Shown here: positions 28,948-38,440 of the stretch, in pieces
Numbering within the stretch: position 1 is the first letter of the stretch
Layout of the letters: every line of letters begins with the position of its first letter
Origin: Lacihabitans sp. CCS-44
GTDB lineage: Bacteria; Bacteroidota; Bacteroidia; Cytophagales; Spirosomataceae
Reading direction: 5' to 3'
DNA: 64,000 nucleotides
NCBI RefSeq assembly: GCF_024343735.1
Contig: NZ_RJUE01000060.1
Coordinates: 62,001 to 126,000, forward strand
Translations under genes and position numbers: made by a program
Notes under the pieces: model-generated
The model's database searches: none
What the model was told of the DNA's origin: nothing
The model's input: the letters and a program-made list of their open reading frames with translations, nothing else

Positions 28948-29481
28948 TTAGGCTGCTTCTTTCTCTGAAAGAGTTTTAAGAATTCCAGCCAGTTTGTTGC
29001 CACCACTCTGCAATGCACCAATGACATTTTTAGCAGGTGATTGTAGCAATCCGATTACTTCGCCAATCATTTCAGCTTTAGATTTCAAGTTCGTTAGAGC
29101 GTCTAATTGGTCATGACCAACATACAATCCACCGTCTATTGAAGCTCCTTTAAGCTTGATTGAGTCTTTGTTTTCTTTCAAGAAATCCTTGATCAATTTG
29201 GCAGCAGCTTTACCCGATTCAGGGTGAAACATAATACCTGAGAATCCTTTAAGAACCGACTCGTTGAAAGCCGTGTAATCTGTGTCGAGCGTCTCAAGTG
29301 CCTTCTCGATAAGTGTGTTTTTCACTACTACATACTCAATACCTCTGTCGAAACAAAGACGTCTAAGTTTGTTGGTTTTAGCAACAGACATACCGCTTGC
29401 GTCAGTGATATAGAAATAAGGAATGTTGGCAAACTTTTCGGTAAGACTCTCGATAATGAGTGCTTTTTCTTCTCTTCTCAT
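28948..29481 (-). CDS. rplJ: 50S ribosomal protein L10
   Basis: Stalk base protein that binds 23S rRNA and carries the L7/L12 dimers on its C-terminal helix. The 177-aa sequence shows the L10 fold (YFYITDASGMSVAKTNKLRR, VVKNTLIEKAL, LIKDFLKENKDSIKLKGASIDG) and the C-terminal LLQSPAKNVIGALQSGGNKLAGILKTLSEK. It follows rplA by 2 nt, indicating coupled translation. Confidence 0.98.
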   Translation of the reverse strand: MRREEKALIIESLTEKFANIPYFYITDASGMSVAKTNKLRRLCFDRGIEYVVVKNTLIEKALETLDTDYTAFNESVLKGFSGIMFHPESGKAAAKLIKDFLKENKDSIKLKGASIDGGLYVGHDQLDALTNLKSKAEMIGEVIGLLQSPAKNVIGALQSGGNKLAGILKTLSEKEAA

Positions 29482-29483
29482 GA

Positions 29484-30182
29484 TTACAGTCCTATTATAG
29501 TTGATTTGTCAATCTGAATACCTGGACTCATTGTGCTAGACAAAGCTATGCCTTTCACATAAGTACCTTTTGCTGAAGAAGGCTTAAGCTTAACCAATGT
29601 TTGGATAATCTCGTTAGCGTTATCAGCAATCTTGCTTGCATCGAAAGATACCTTTGCAATACCTGCGTGGATGATACCAGTTTTGTCAACTTTAAAGTCG
29701 ATTTTACCAGCTTTCACTTCTGTTACCGCTTTACCTACTTCTAGCGTTACTGTGCCTGATTTAGGGTTTGGCATTAAGCCTCTTGGACCTAATATTTTAC
29801 CTAAACGACCAAGTTTCGCCATTACAGTTGGCATGGTGATAATCACGTCGATATCTGTCCAGCCTTTTTCGATTTTTGAAATGTACTCGTCTAGACCTAC
29901 GTAGTCAGCACCTGCTGCTTTAGCCTCTTCTTCCTTATCAGGAGAACAAAGAACCAATACGCGAACAGTTTTACCAGTACCGTGAGGAAGTGCTACAACT
30001 CCACGAACCATTTGGTCTGCTTTACGAGGGTCAACACCTAATCTAACGTCAATATCAATTGATGAGTCAAACTTAGTGTAAGAGATTTGTTTCAAAATTT
30101 CAGCCGCTTCTACCAAGCTGTACGATTTTGTCGCATCAAACTTCGATAGAGCTTCTTTTCTTTTTTTGCTTATTCTAGCCAT
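29484..30182 (-). CDS. rplA: 50S ribosomal protein L1
   Basis: Forms the L1 stalk of the large subunit and, in many bacteria, represses its own operon by binding the L11 leader mRNA. The ATG at 30182 ([12 protein letters not shown]) gives the normal length of 232 aa; the longer reading to 30224 is not family-like. Typical features are [28 protein letters not shown] and the signature [32 protein letters not shown]. Confidence 0.98.
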   Translation of the reverse strand: MARISKKRKEALSKFDATKSYSLVEAAEILKQISYTKFDSSIDIDVRLGVDPRKADQMVRGVVALPHGTGKTVRVLVLCSPDKEEEAKAAGADYVGLDEYISKIEKGWTDIDVIITMPTVMAKLGRLGKILGPRGLMPNPKSGTVTLEVGKAVTEVKAGKIDFKVDKTGIIHAGIAKVSFDASKIADNANEIIQTLVKLKPSSAKGTYVKGIALSSTMSPGIQIDKSTIIGL

Positions 30183-30237
30183 AATTTTGGTAATTAACGT
30201 CACGCTCGAGGCAGTGACTCCCATTTTGTTTAATTAA

Positions 30238-30675
30238 TTAAAAAGGACTTGCACCATTGATGGTGATTCCCATGTTTGCTGCAGTACCTGCTATCATTTT
30301 CATAGCTGATTCTATTGTGAAGCAGTTAAGGTCTGGCATTTTAGTTTCGGCAATTGCCTTCACTTGATCCCATGATACCGACCCAACTTTGTTACGGTTT
30401 GGTTGGTCTGAACCTTTCTTCACTTTAGAAGCCTCTATAAGCAATACAGCTGTAGGAGGGGTTTTGATAACGAACTCAAATGATTTGTCTGTATAGTATG
30501 TAATCAATACAGGAACCACTTGGCCCATTTTATCTTGTGTTCTAGCATTGAACTGCTTACAGAACTCCATGATGTTGATACCCTTCGAACCCAAAGCTGG
30601 ACCAATAGGAGGTGCTGGGTTGGCTTGACCACCCTTAGCTTGTAATTTTAAGTATCCTGCGATGTCTTTCGCCAT
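30238..30675 (-). CDS. rplK: 50S ribosomal protein L11
   Basis: Binds the GTPase-associated centre of 23S rRNA. The ATG at 30675 ([43 protein letters not shown]) gives 145 aa, the family length; upstream in-frame residues to 30723 are leader. It is the first gene of the rplKAJL-rpoBC operon. The secE-nusG pair normally found in front is absent; exopolysaccharide genes come next upstream. Confidence 0.98.
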   Translation of the reverse strand: MAKDIAGYLKLQAKGGQANPAPPIGPALGSKGINIMEFCKQFNARTQDKMGQVVPVLITYYTDKSFEFVIKTPPTAVLLIEASKVKKGSDQPNRNKVGSVSWDQVKAIAETKMPDLNCFTIESAMKMIAGTAANMGITINGASPF

Positions 30676-30891
30676 TGTCTTTTTACATTTAAAAATTTGA
30701 GAAATACGAACTAACGAACTCAATCTACCGTCATAGCTTTGTAGTCACAATCCAAAGCCTGAAAAACAGATGGTCATCCGATTCTCCAAAGTTTTTTCTC
30801 ATACTCCTCAGGGGAAGCCTAACATATTGATAATATGACAAGAGACAGAGAAAAACTTCGCCAAAATGGACAAGCTGCCCAAAATGGACTG
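30676..30891 (-). promoter_or_regulatory. 5' leader of the rplK operon, candidate autoregulatory region
   Basis: About 210 nt lie between the predicted transcription start and the rplK ATG. Minus-strand RNA can form GGCUUUG/CAAAGCU (30759-30753 with 30741-30735, 11-nt loop) and a CATATT/AATATG hairpin (30837-30823). In other bacteria L1 binds such leaders to repress the operon; the L1 site itself was not identified with confidence. Confidence 0.5.
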
Positions 30892-30922
30892 CAAAGGTAG
30901 AAAATTATTTTTTTATTGCAAA
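30892..30922 (-). promoter_or_regulatory. Consensus promoter of the rplK-rpoC operon
   Basis: On the minus strand TTTG (30922-30919), a 19-nt spacer and TACCTTTG (30899-30892) match the Bacteroidota promoter consensus perfectly. It lies about 220 nt before rplK, with no gene between. Confidence 0.8.
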
Positions 30923-30983
30923 AGATTTTTGGGAAATATGTTTGGGGATTTTAAAAAGGCTATGAATACAAAAACCTTGGCTC

Positions 30984-32411
30984 TCAATTAACTACCTCAC
31001 TCTTCATAAACAAAAACGCCCAGCCCATATACATCAGAATACCAGTAGGCATTTGGCCTAATATACCGTTGCCATAGCTGGCCATGTATATGCCTATCGT
31101 CCCAGAAAAAATAGCTATCAGTTTTTGTCTAAGGGCACTGTTGGGCATTTTCCATAAAACTATACCTGCCTTAAAAGCTATAAAAAACAGAATGGCCAAA
31201 TGAAGGGTAAGGCCTATCATGCCTTCTTCTGCCCATATTTTTACAAACCAACTGTCCGTGGGAGTTTGAGCTAAAAAGGAGTTTGGACTAAATCTTAATC
31301 CCCAGCTGCCAGCTGAGCCAATGCCTCCACCAAATGGCCTTGCAGCCAAATATGCCGAAAGCTTCTTTTGGTTTTCTAATCTGACCAACAAAGAGGCGTC
31401 GTTGGGATCAAGGGCTGTCCGCATTCTATTTACTGCATAAACTCCTTGTGCAATTTTAGTAAATTTCAGAAAAACAAAAACAGCGGCTCCAGTAAAAATA
31501 CCAGCTCCGAATACTTTGAAGTTTTTGCTGAGCAGAAAATAAGTCATAAAACCCAAGGCTGGCACAGCCATAGCCCCACGTGTGCCAGACACCATCATGC
31601 CGTATAATGACAAAAAGAATGCTCCTAGATAAAATATTTTTCTTCTTAACGACAGGTTATTGCCTAAAAATAAAATCATAGAAACCACCATTGCATGACC
31701 TTGAGCGGCTCCGAATTGACCTGCATCTGAGTAAAATGAGAATACACGAAGTTTACCAAACAAGATGTGCTGTTTAGCAGCACCTGCATCAAGCCATGCT
31801 TGTTCATAACTATCTACCCCAATTATCAATTGTTTCATGCCCACCAAAGTGCCAAGAATAGACATAACTAGCCAAATGTGAAGAAATTTATCTAAGTCCT
31901 TTTGTGAATCAAACAAGACAAAGACCAAAGGAATGGCTAATAACATATAAAGAGAAACTCCACGCATAGCATAAAACCAAGCTTCAAAACTTCTAGCCTC
32001 AGGATTGAAAATCTGAAAAAAACTGTAAGCCATCCAAATAATGGCTGCATAGGTTAGCCCATTTTTAACTTTTGACCAATCATATTTTTCCTTCTTAAGA
32101 TAAATAGCCAAATATGTGAGAACCAAAAGGGCATCAATAGCTAAGCCAAGGGGGGCATTAATATATCGTGTCAGTCCATTTGCAGCAAAACCCATAAACA
32201 CAGTACTGTACAGGCCAAATTTAGGATAAGTAAAAAGTAGATATAAAAAATATCCAACAAATGGTAAAATAAGCAGAGTAAGACCAATGAGTATGCCAAG
32301 CTTAGATAAGGCATAAGACACAGTAATGGCAAATGCTATTATGCAAAACAAAATTGGAATTTTCCTGAGGGTACTGTTATTTTGAGCTTGCTGGAATGAA
32401 AAATTTTCCAT
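30984..32411 (-). CDS. O-antigen ligase/polymerase (Wzy/WaaL-like) membrane protein
   Basis: Polytopic inner-membrane protein of about 475 aa, with roughly ten or more hydrophobic segments. It resembles the O-antigen ligase/polymerase superfamily that polymerises or transfers lipid-linked glycan repeats in the periplasm. The large periplasmic loop carries MRTALDPNDASLLVRLENQKKLSAYLAARPFGGGIGS, including the Arg-rich region and the G-G-G motif typical of the family. The ATG at 32411 overlaps the flippase gene by 35 nt; an earlier TTG start is unlikely. It is the last gene of EPS operon 1. Confidence 0.85.
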   Translation of the reverse strand: MENFSFQQAQNNSTLRKIPILFCIIAFAITVSYALSKLGILIGLTLLILPFVGYFLYLLFTYPKFGLYSTVFMGFAANGLTRYINAPLGLAIDALLVLTYLAIYLKKEKYDWSKVKNGLTYAAIIWMAYSFFQIFNPEARSFEAWFYAMRGVSLYMLLAIPLVFVLFDSQKDLDKFLHIWLVMSILGTLVGMKQLIIGVDSYEQAWLDAGAAKQHILFGKLRVFSFYSDAGQFGAAQGHAMVVSMILFLGNNLSLRRKIFYLGAFFLSLYGMMVSGTRGAMAVPALGFMTYFLLSKNFKVFGAGIFTGAAVFVFLKFTKIAQGVYAVNRMRTALDPNDASLLVRLENQKKLSAYLAARPFGGGIGSAGSWGLRFSPNSFLAQTPTDSWFVKIWAEEGMIGLTLHLAILFFIAFKAGIVLWKMPNSALRQKLIAIFSGTIGIYMASYGNGILGQMPTGILMYMGWAFLFMKSEVVN

Positions 32412-33645
32412 TTTGGACACTAAGTTTTTTGTTAATAAAAAACAATCCAACAAAAATGCCAAATAAGGTATTAGCGACGGTCACCATAGCCACCGCTTCT
32501 AAATTCAAATGATGAGAAAGTATGTACCAATCGCCAAAAATATTTAGTGATGCCATCAAAACTACCTTCATGGTATTAATATGAGGCAAATTGACACTAT
32601 CTAAGGCAATACCGAGATATCTATCAAGCGGCATTATTAATAAGTAAATAGTAAAAACTTTAAGAATAGGAGATGCCGCAACAAAGGCTTCTCCAGCATA
32701 TAAGAAGACGATTTGTTCCGAAAAATGGAAAGCTATTCCAAGAAATGGCAATAGCAAAAGTGTAAAATATTTGACTTCTTTGGTAAAATTGGACTTAAAC
32801 TGAGAGAGATTTCCTTCGGCTGCAAGCTTGGACAGCCTTGGGAAGGCGGACATTGCCCAACTTCGAAGGGGTATCTCAACGACTTCTAACAACTTAAGCG
32901 GAATGTTGTAAATGGCAACCATTGTAGGCCCTAAAAAAGCATTAATCAACAACACATCGGCACTTTTAAGGATATTCGTACTTATAGTAGTAAGAACAGT
33001 AAATTTACTGAAGCCTAACAATTCTTTTATGGTTTTTATGTCTGGCTGTATGGTAATTCTATATTTTGAGTCAAAAAGACACAGAAGACCCACCGAACCT
33101 CTAACTGCGGCAAAAACCCATAAGATTTCGATAAGCTTTGAATTTTTAAATATAAAAATTATCAGCAAAAAAGGGAAACTACTTAAGAAATTCACTAGCC
33201 ACATTTTGAAATATTTCTGGTTGGCATGAGCTACCCAAGTAGCCATGTTGATGGGTAGCATCAACATCAATACAATAGGGTAATATTGAAAAAAGAGCTC
33301 GAAGTGATTGGCTTTGATTCCTGCAGAAAATAAAAACTGCGAAATAAAAATGATAAATGCCAAAACAACAGACAATAAGGTGCTTATTTGCCAAGCAGCA
33401 TTGGTTATCCTTTGGCTATCTTGCTCATTTTCAGCACTAGAAACAAACTTCACGAGAGCTTGATAAACAAAGCCCGAGCGAATCATTTCTACAAAGCCCA
33501 TGTTGGTTACAAATATAACCCAAGAACCAAAGTCGTCTGTACTTAGCGAGCGAGCCAAAATACCAATGCTTAAAAATCCAAATCCTGCATTGAAAATGTT
33601 GCCTACCATTAGCCAAACCCTCGAGTTTTTCAATATTTTTTTCAT
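32377..33645 (-). CDS. Polysaccharide flippase (Wzx/MATE-like, PST family)
   Basis: Moves undecaprenyl-linked oligosaccharide across the inner membrane. The 422-aa protein has about twelve hydrophobic helices and the family start VWLMVGNIFNAGFGFLSIGILARSLSTDDFGSWV. Charged positions in the helices (ALVKF, LKSADVLLINAFLGPTMVAIYNIPLKLLEVVEIPLRSWAMSAFPRLSKL) are typical of PST exporters. The ATG at 33645 lies one base after the methyltransferase stop; the further upstream TTG would overlap it. Confidence 0.9.
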   Translation of the reverse strand: MKKILKNSRVWLMVGNIFNAGFGFLSIGILARSLSTDDFGSWVIFVTNMGFVEMIRSGFVYQALVKFVSSAENEQDSQRITNAAWQISTLLSVVLAFIIFISQFLFSAGIKANHFELFFQYYPIVLMLMLPINMATWVAHANQKYFKMWLVNFLSSFPFLLIIFIFKNSKLIEILWVFAAVRGSVGLLCLFDSKYRITIQPDIKTIKELLGFSKFTVLTTISTNILKSADVLLINAFLGPTMVAIYNIPLKLLEVVEIPLRSWAMSAFPRLSKLAAEGNLSQFKSNFTKEVKYFTLLLLPFLGIAFHFSEQIVFLYAGEAFVAASPILKVFTIYLLIMPLDRYLGIALDSVNLPHINTMKVVLMASLNIFGDWYILSHHLNLEAVAMVTVANTLFGIFVGLFFINKKLSVQNGKFFIPASSK

Positions 33646-33646
33646 A

Positions 33647-34402
33647 TCAGCCAAAAACTACTATTTCCTTAGTAATTAAGAATTTGAATATTCCAAAATT
33701 GATGTTTTTATTGCTTAACCAAGCATATCTGTTTAGCCTTGAATGGCTCTTTCGATACTTCATATTTAAACCAATTTTGTCGACTATTCTACTCAACCGT
33801 CCATGATTGAGGTGATTAAGTTCATAATATTCTTCCATAATAGTTTTCTTACCGACCAATTCTCTGTCTTTATTCTTCATGATTTTCTTCAACAAAAAGT
33901 CAGGCAAAAATTGACACCAAGGTAAACGCAAAACATGGTTAAGATGCGAAGCATATGGGCCTTCCCATGGCGGATAACTTAAGAAAATACCTCCGCCCGG
34001 TGCTAATGAAGCCTTGAGTTGAACTAATATTTTGTCAAGAATATCCATAGGAATGTGCTCGGCCACATCGTTTAATATGATATAATCGTATTTTTCAGTG
34101 AGGGGCTTTTCTAATACATTTCTAAGCTCAAAATTCACATTTTTGACTTTGTGTTTGGTCCTAAGAATTTCAGCAATTTCTATATGATTGGGGTCTACAT
34201 CAACACCATGAACTCTGCAATTCCATTGAGTGGCATACCAAAGGGTCATTCCTCCCATTCCACATCCAAAATCAAGAATTTTCTTGTTCGTAAAATCAAA
34301 GTTTTCTTTGATGAGTTTTTTGTCCAGCGTGAGGTGGCTATTCTCTCCTAAAAATGCATTTTCGGCATAGTTGCAGCCTTCGTTTAATAATTCTAATGTC
34401 AT
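33647..34402 (-). CDS. Class I SAM-dependent methyltransferase
   Basis: Probable sugar- or glycolipid-modifying methyltransferase (251 aa). The SAM-binding motif I is ILDFGCGMGGMTLWYA, followed by the acidic motif GVDVDPNHIEIA and by YDYIILNDVAEHIP with LAPGGGIFLSYPPW. The ATG at 34402 overlaps the upstream stop as ATGA, which fixes the start and indicates coupled translation. Its position between a glycosyltransferase and the flippase suggests that it decorates the exported glycan; the substrate is not known. Confidence 0.88.
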   Translation of the reverse strand: MTLELLNEGCNYAENAFLGENSHLTLDKKLIKENFDFTNKKILDFGCGMGGMTLWYATQWNCRVHGVDVDPNHIEIAEILRTKHKVKNVNFELRNVLEKPLTEKYDYIILNDVAEHIPMDILDKILVQLKASLAPGGGIFLSYPPWEGPYASHLNHVLRLPWCQFLPDFLLKKIMKNKDRELVGKKTIMEEYYELNHLNHGRLSRIVDKIGLNMKYRKSHSRLNRYAWLSNKNINFGIFKFLITKEIVVFG

Positions 34403-35514
34403 GATTGTAGTATTTTTGAAAGTTCTAATGCTTTGTTTTTCCAAGAATTGCTCAATGAAAATGAGATTCTCTCGTTAAATTTATAATCGTTTTCTTCTGA
34501 GACAGCCCTGCAAAGATGTTCCACAAAATGATTAGAGGATCCTTGATAAATAAGATCTCCGAAGTCTTCTAAATTGGCAAAATCGGTGGACACTACAGGC
34601 ATTCCAAATGCGAGGTATTGATTGATTTTCATGGGAAAAATATTTTTTGTAAACTTATTCTTCACAAAAGGAATAATACCTACCTGCATATTTTCCAGAT
34701 AAAAACCTAACTCTTCAGGCTTTTTTGCACCCACAAATTTTACGTTTTTGTAATTTTCAAGAGCCTTAAAGACATTGTTGTCCGTGATTCTACCAACAAA
34801 TATGAAGTCTAAATAAGGAAACCTTTCAATAGACTGTTTTAAAATTGGCACATCCATTCTATTGTCTATCGTCCCTATGTATCCTACCACATTATTTTTC
34901 ACGGGCTTCATTCTTTTGCTGTCAAACAATTCCATTTCTACACCATTCTGAATCATTTTTGTATTTATTTGATATTTACTTTTTGTATTCTTTAAGCCTT
35001 CTGAAGTTACAATAGCACCCTTGACTTTTTTGAGAAATTCTTTCTCATAATTAGCATTGTGTTTTTTACACCAATGGGCCTCCATCATTTCATCATAGCA
35101 GTAGTAGTATACTGCCTTTTCATGAAGTTTACCCAATAATTTAGTCCCGAATGCGGGTTGAAAAGCATTTAAAACAACGGGGTTTTTCATGTCCAACTTT
35201 TGCATTGCACTCAAAATCGCTTTTCGCAAAATTTTAGAATTTAAACTCAAAACTTTGTCATAAACTTTGGGGTTATCTATCCAGTTCATTGGAATTATTG
35301 TGGGTGGTGTCAGTACATTTATAACGTCTCCATTTCTTGAATACTTTTTAGTCAATACCGCACTCTTAGGAAACTTGGTATCTTTTAAAGTGCGAGTATA
35401 TTCAACATATAGTATCCTATGCGAAGCACTTAGCTCTTTCATGAGTTCCACAGTAGATTTTTGATAGTTGCCCTCCCACTGGGGCAATCCCAAGCATACA
35501 ATATCTGCATTCAT
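34399..35514 (-). CDS. Glycosyltransferase (GT-B fold, GT4-like)
   Basis: A 371-aa cytoplasmic sugar transferase. The N-terminal half has the GT-B acceptor domain (IVCLGLPQWEGNYQKSTVELMKELS). The C-terminal half has the donor-site signatures VVGYIGTIDNRMDVPIL, FIFVGRI, VKFVGAKKPEELGFYLENMQVGIIPF and MKINQYLAFGMPVVSTDF, which replaces the classic E-x7-E region. It lies between the Wzc-like gene (7 nt) and the methyltransferase (ATGA overlap) in EPS operon 1. Donor and acceptor sugars are unknown. Confidence 0.85.
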   Translation of the reverse strand: MNADIVCLGLPQWEGNYQKSTVELMKELSASHRILYVEYTRTLKDTKFPKSAVLTKKYSRNGDVINVLTPPTIIPMNWIDNPKVYDKVLSLNSKILRKAILSAMQKLDMKNPVVLNAFQPAFGTKLLGKLHEKAVYYYCYDEMMEAHWCKKHNANYEKEFLKKVKGAIVTSEGLKNTKSKYQINTKMIQNGVEMELFDSKRMKPVKNNVVGYIGTIDNRMDVPILKQSIERFPYLDFIFVGRITDNNVFKALENYKNVKFVGAKKPEELGFYLENMQVGIIPFVKNKFTKNIFPMKINQYLAFGMPVVSTDFANLEDFGDLIYQGSSNHFVEHLCRAVSEENDYKFNERISFSLSNSWKNKALELSKILQS

Positions 35515-35521
35515 AGAAAAA

Positions 35522-37693
35522 TCAGTTTATAAATTCTTTATTATGAAACTCCAACCTAAACACTCTTTTTATTGCACTTTTCCATTTGGGGTTCTTTATT
35601 TCGCTTTCTGAAACCTGATTCTCTAGCGAATCCCACGATACGCCATTTACAAGTATTTCAACTGGAAAATGGTAGGTTTCTAATATTTGTACTGCCTTTT
35701 TATCGGCTTTTTTCCACGATCTATTTGCTGATACTGTCAGAATAGACAAGTTCGCATTTTGCAATAGTTGAGTGGGGACATTACCACTCAAAAGCGGTGG
35801 AATTTCTAACAAACAATAATCATAGTCATTGGGATCTATCCAGGAGCTGATAAGCTCTGAGATATTTTTCATTTCACTCAAATATTTCGATTTTGGATAT
35901 ATTAGTTTCCCGTTTTGGAGTACCGTACTTTCTGTATCTCCTGAGACAATTAATAACACAGAGGCACCAGACTTTCTTAGATGCTCGGCGACTTTTTCAC
36001 TTATAAATGACTTACCTTCTAGTACTTGCGTGCTACTAAATAAAATCAAAGGCGTAGAAGAGCCTAATCTATTTGGACTAATCTTGAGTTTACAATTGGT
36101 TACTATTTGGCCGAGCAATGTCTCGGAAATCTTTTGGTGCTTTGGGTTATCTTTGTTTAAAATCGGTAATGCTCCCACTGCCTCAAGACCCGTCATTTCT
36201 ATGGCTCTTTCTATGGTCTTGATGGTTTGGTCGCTAATTTCTAAAACCACCAATCCTGCAAGAATTCCTACAAAGCCAACCAAACCAGACAGAATAACCA
36301 ACATCATTTTTTTTGATGGTAGTTCTATAGTCATTGGTTTGTCTATGACATTGAGCTTAGAAGACAGCTCTATACTTTGTTTTCTTAAAAGAGCTTGATT
36401 GAGATCGTGTAAAATTTGGATGTACGCTCTTTCATGGACGTCTATTTCGCGTTCAAGTCTAGACAATCCAGATCCCAGAGGAGCAAACCTCGCATAGTCT
36501 CTTTTAATTTCACTCATTCTATTATCCAGAACTTTAACTCTGGCTCTATTCTTTTCTACCAAAATCATATTTTCAAGCCAAGAATCTAATAGGTTGTTGA
36601 TTTGAACATTTTCTGTTGAGTGTGTGCGGGCGTATAAATTTCTTACTCCTTCAGTAAGTTGCTTTTCGTGTTGTTTTACTTTTTCGCTGAGCTTATCTTG
36701 ACCTGAATAGTTCGGATTCAATGAATTCTTGGCTATTTCTGAAGTCAAGTTTGAAATTGTTTCCTTCTGAGTTAGTAGTTCATTATTTTTAAAGAAAGAC
36801 TCACGGTTAATAGTAAGCTTTTGTTCTAATTTTCTTAAAGCATTATCTGCGGCATCGAGCTCTCCTGTAAGTCTACTTTGTTCATCAGTGATGTCTTCTT
36901 TCTTGCCCGCAAGTGCTTTTGTTTGTTCGTAGTAATTGAGTATTTGACCATCTTCTCTAAAAAACTTTAGTCTATCCTCAGCCACATTAAGGTCTTGTTT
37001 GGCTGTTGATAATTGATTTTGAAAATATTCCACGACATTGCCTGTTTCTGACACTTTTAGTCCTTTATATTTTTCCATAAAAATATCAATAAACATACGG
37101 AGGGTTGTTTCACACAAACCCTTGTCTGTGAGAGTATAAGAAAGCTCAATCATGTCTGAGCTTCCTTTTCTCACTGCTTTTACTTCACTCAAAGCTTTTA
37201 AGCTAAATGGACTATTGCCGTCGTTATATAGTTTGCGAATTTCCTTTGGGCTCTCATTATCATATGCATTCTGTAGGTTAATATAGGTCTGTTGTGGATT
37301 ATTGCGTACTACTATTTTTTTTCTAACATGAATAGGAATCAGCTCATTCACTTTTTCAAAGGTCTTTGGATTTGCTGTTTTACCGTCCGCTTTCTCTAAA
37401 ACTAATATTTGGCTTAGTAACTTAAACGACACCTCACGCATAGTTTGTTTTGAACGAATTGTGTTAAGTATATTTTCAAAAGAATTATTTACAACAAATT
37501 GATCTTTTCTCATTTCGCCAGTACTTTCTATATTAAAACCAGTGGAAAGCCCTGTATAAATCATTGCCGTGCTTGTAAATTCTCTCTCTGCATTTTTTGT
37601 AAGAAAATATGTACTCACGGCCATCAGCAAAGGCACAAACATGAGCAGCAAGAGATTCTTTCGAATAAGACGGATAAACTCAATTAAATTCAT
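35522..37693 (-). CDS. Wzc/GumC-like polysaccharide co-polymerase with degenerate BY-kinase domain
   Basis: Inner-membrane chain-length and export protein (723 aa). It has an N-terminal Wzz domain with a membrane helix (about residues 15-32), a long coiled-coil periplasmic part, a second helix near 470-490 and a cytoplasmic P-loop domain. Walker A keeps EGKS (Lys561). However, the A' motif that should read DxD is VSG (Val583 and Gly585), the Walker B aspartate is Glu in LLEIPPLL, and there is no C-terminal tyrosine cluster. It is therefore probably a non-catalytic relative of tyrosine autokinases. Second gene of EPS operon 1. Confidence 0.88.
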   Translation of the reverse strand: MNLIEFIRLIRKNLLLLMFVPLLMAVSTYFLTKNAEREFTSTAMIYTGLSTGFNIESTGEMRKDQFVVNNSFENILNTIRSKQTMREVSFKLLSQILVLEKADGKTANPKTFEKVNELIPIHVRKKIVVRNNPQQTYINLQNAYDNESPKEIRKLYNDGNSPFSLKALSEVKAVRKGSSDMIELSYTLTDKGLCETTLRMFIDIFMEKYKGLKVSETGNVVEYFQNQLSTAKQDLNVAEDRLKFFREDGQILNYYEQTKALAGKKEDITDEQSRLTGELDAADNALRKLEQKLTINRESFFKNNELLTQKETISNLTSEIAKNSLNPNYSGQDKLSEKVKQHEKQLTEGVRNLYARTHSTENVQINNLLDSWLENMILVEKNRARVKVLDNRMSEIKRDYARFAPLGSGLSRLEREIDVHERAYIQILHDLNQALLRKQSIELSSKLNVIDKPMTIELPSKKMMLVILSGLVGFVGILAGLVVLEISDQTIKTIERAIEMTGLEAVGALPILNKDNPKHQKISETLLGQIVTNCKLKISPNRLGSSTPLILFSSTQVLEGKSFISEKVAEHLRKSGASVLLIVSGDTESTVLQNGKLIYPKSKYLSEMKNISELISSWIDPNDYDYCLLEIPPLLSGNVPTQLLQNANLSILTVSANRSWKKADKKAVQILETYHFPVEILVNGVSWDSLENQVSESEIKNPKWKSAIKRVFRLEFHNKEFIN

Positions 37694-37714
37694 ATCCTAT
37701 TTTAGAGTTTTCAA

Positions 37715-38440
37715 TCATTTTAAGTTAGATAAAGGCACACCAATTAAAATCTCCAACTGAAAATAGAGCTTCTCATAAGTATTCGATGCTTGCTCAAACT
37801 CAGCATAGGCATTAGATGACAACTCAGTGACTCTACTTAACTCAGAAATATGAATTTGACCTTGTTGAAACTCTTTCTCGGTCATTTCTCTTTGTATAAA
37901 CAAAGCATATTTTTTATCTGCCTTTATGCTTAATAATTTGTAAGCTAATTGAGCATCTTTGTAAGCATCCGTAATTCTATACTTGACTTCTTGCCTTAAA
38001 TAAAGTGCATGCTGCTCAGATGCGATCTTACGAAACTGAGCTTGTTGGATAAGGTTTTTTCGAGCAAAGCCATCATATAGGCTTAATCTTACAGTTAGTC
38101 CAAATCTAATTGAATTTTGATTTTGAAAACTGAGTGAGTTAAATTCTGAATCAGAAACATTATTGTTTACATTCAATACTGCATTATTATTAGCTCTTTG
38201 AGCTCCCAAATCCATGAAGACTTTGTCCATCCAAAGTTTTTGTGTGATTTTTTCAGTTTGCCCATAGTGGTCGGTCATGGCCTCTTGTTCTTTCACCAAC
38301 GGAGAATTCTGTGCGGCGTAATCCAATACTTTTTGTAAAGATGGCAAACTTGCTACATTTATTTTTTCTACTTTAGCTTGAGCACATATGCTAGAAGTCG
38401 AAATCATTAATACAAATAATATTGGAGCTATATATTTCAT
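37715..38440 (-). CDS. Half-length TolC-family outer-membrane protein
   Basis: A 241-aa secreted protein with signal peptide (MKYIAPILFVLMISTSSICAQ) and a single copy of the TolC/OEP repeat: LQKVLDYAAQNSPLVKEQEA, a beta-strand region FGLTVRLSLYDGFARKNLIQQAQ, then long helices ending ...YEKLYFQLEILIGVPL. TolC proteins normally have two such repeats in about 450 aa, so this one is half size and would need a different oligomeric state. First gene of EPS operon 1, 21 nt before the Wzc-like gene, where a Wza-type exporter would be expected. Confidence 0.85.
   Translation of the reverse strand: MKYIAPILFVLMISTSSICAQAKVEKINVASLPSLQKVLDYAAQNSPLVKEQEAMTDHYGQTEKITQKLWMDKVFMDLGAQRANNNAVLNVNNNVSDSEFNSLSFQNQNSIRFGLTVRLSLYDGFARKNLIQQAQFRKIASEQHALYLRQEVKYRITDAYKDAQLAYKLLSIKADKKYALFIQREMTEKEFQQGQIHISELSRVTELSSNAYAEFEQASNTYEKLYFQLEILIGVPLSNLK

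Noticed and set aside
30676-30983. tRNA gene (such as tRNA-Trp) upstream of rplK
   Set aside because: No cloverleaf with a T-loop GTTCRA-type sequence could be found in this stretch.
35829-36398. 189-codon plus-strand ORF within the Wzc-like gene
   Set aside because: Fully antisense to a recognised coding region, with no own promoter or motif.
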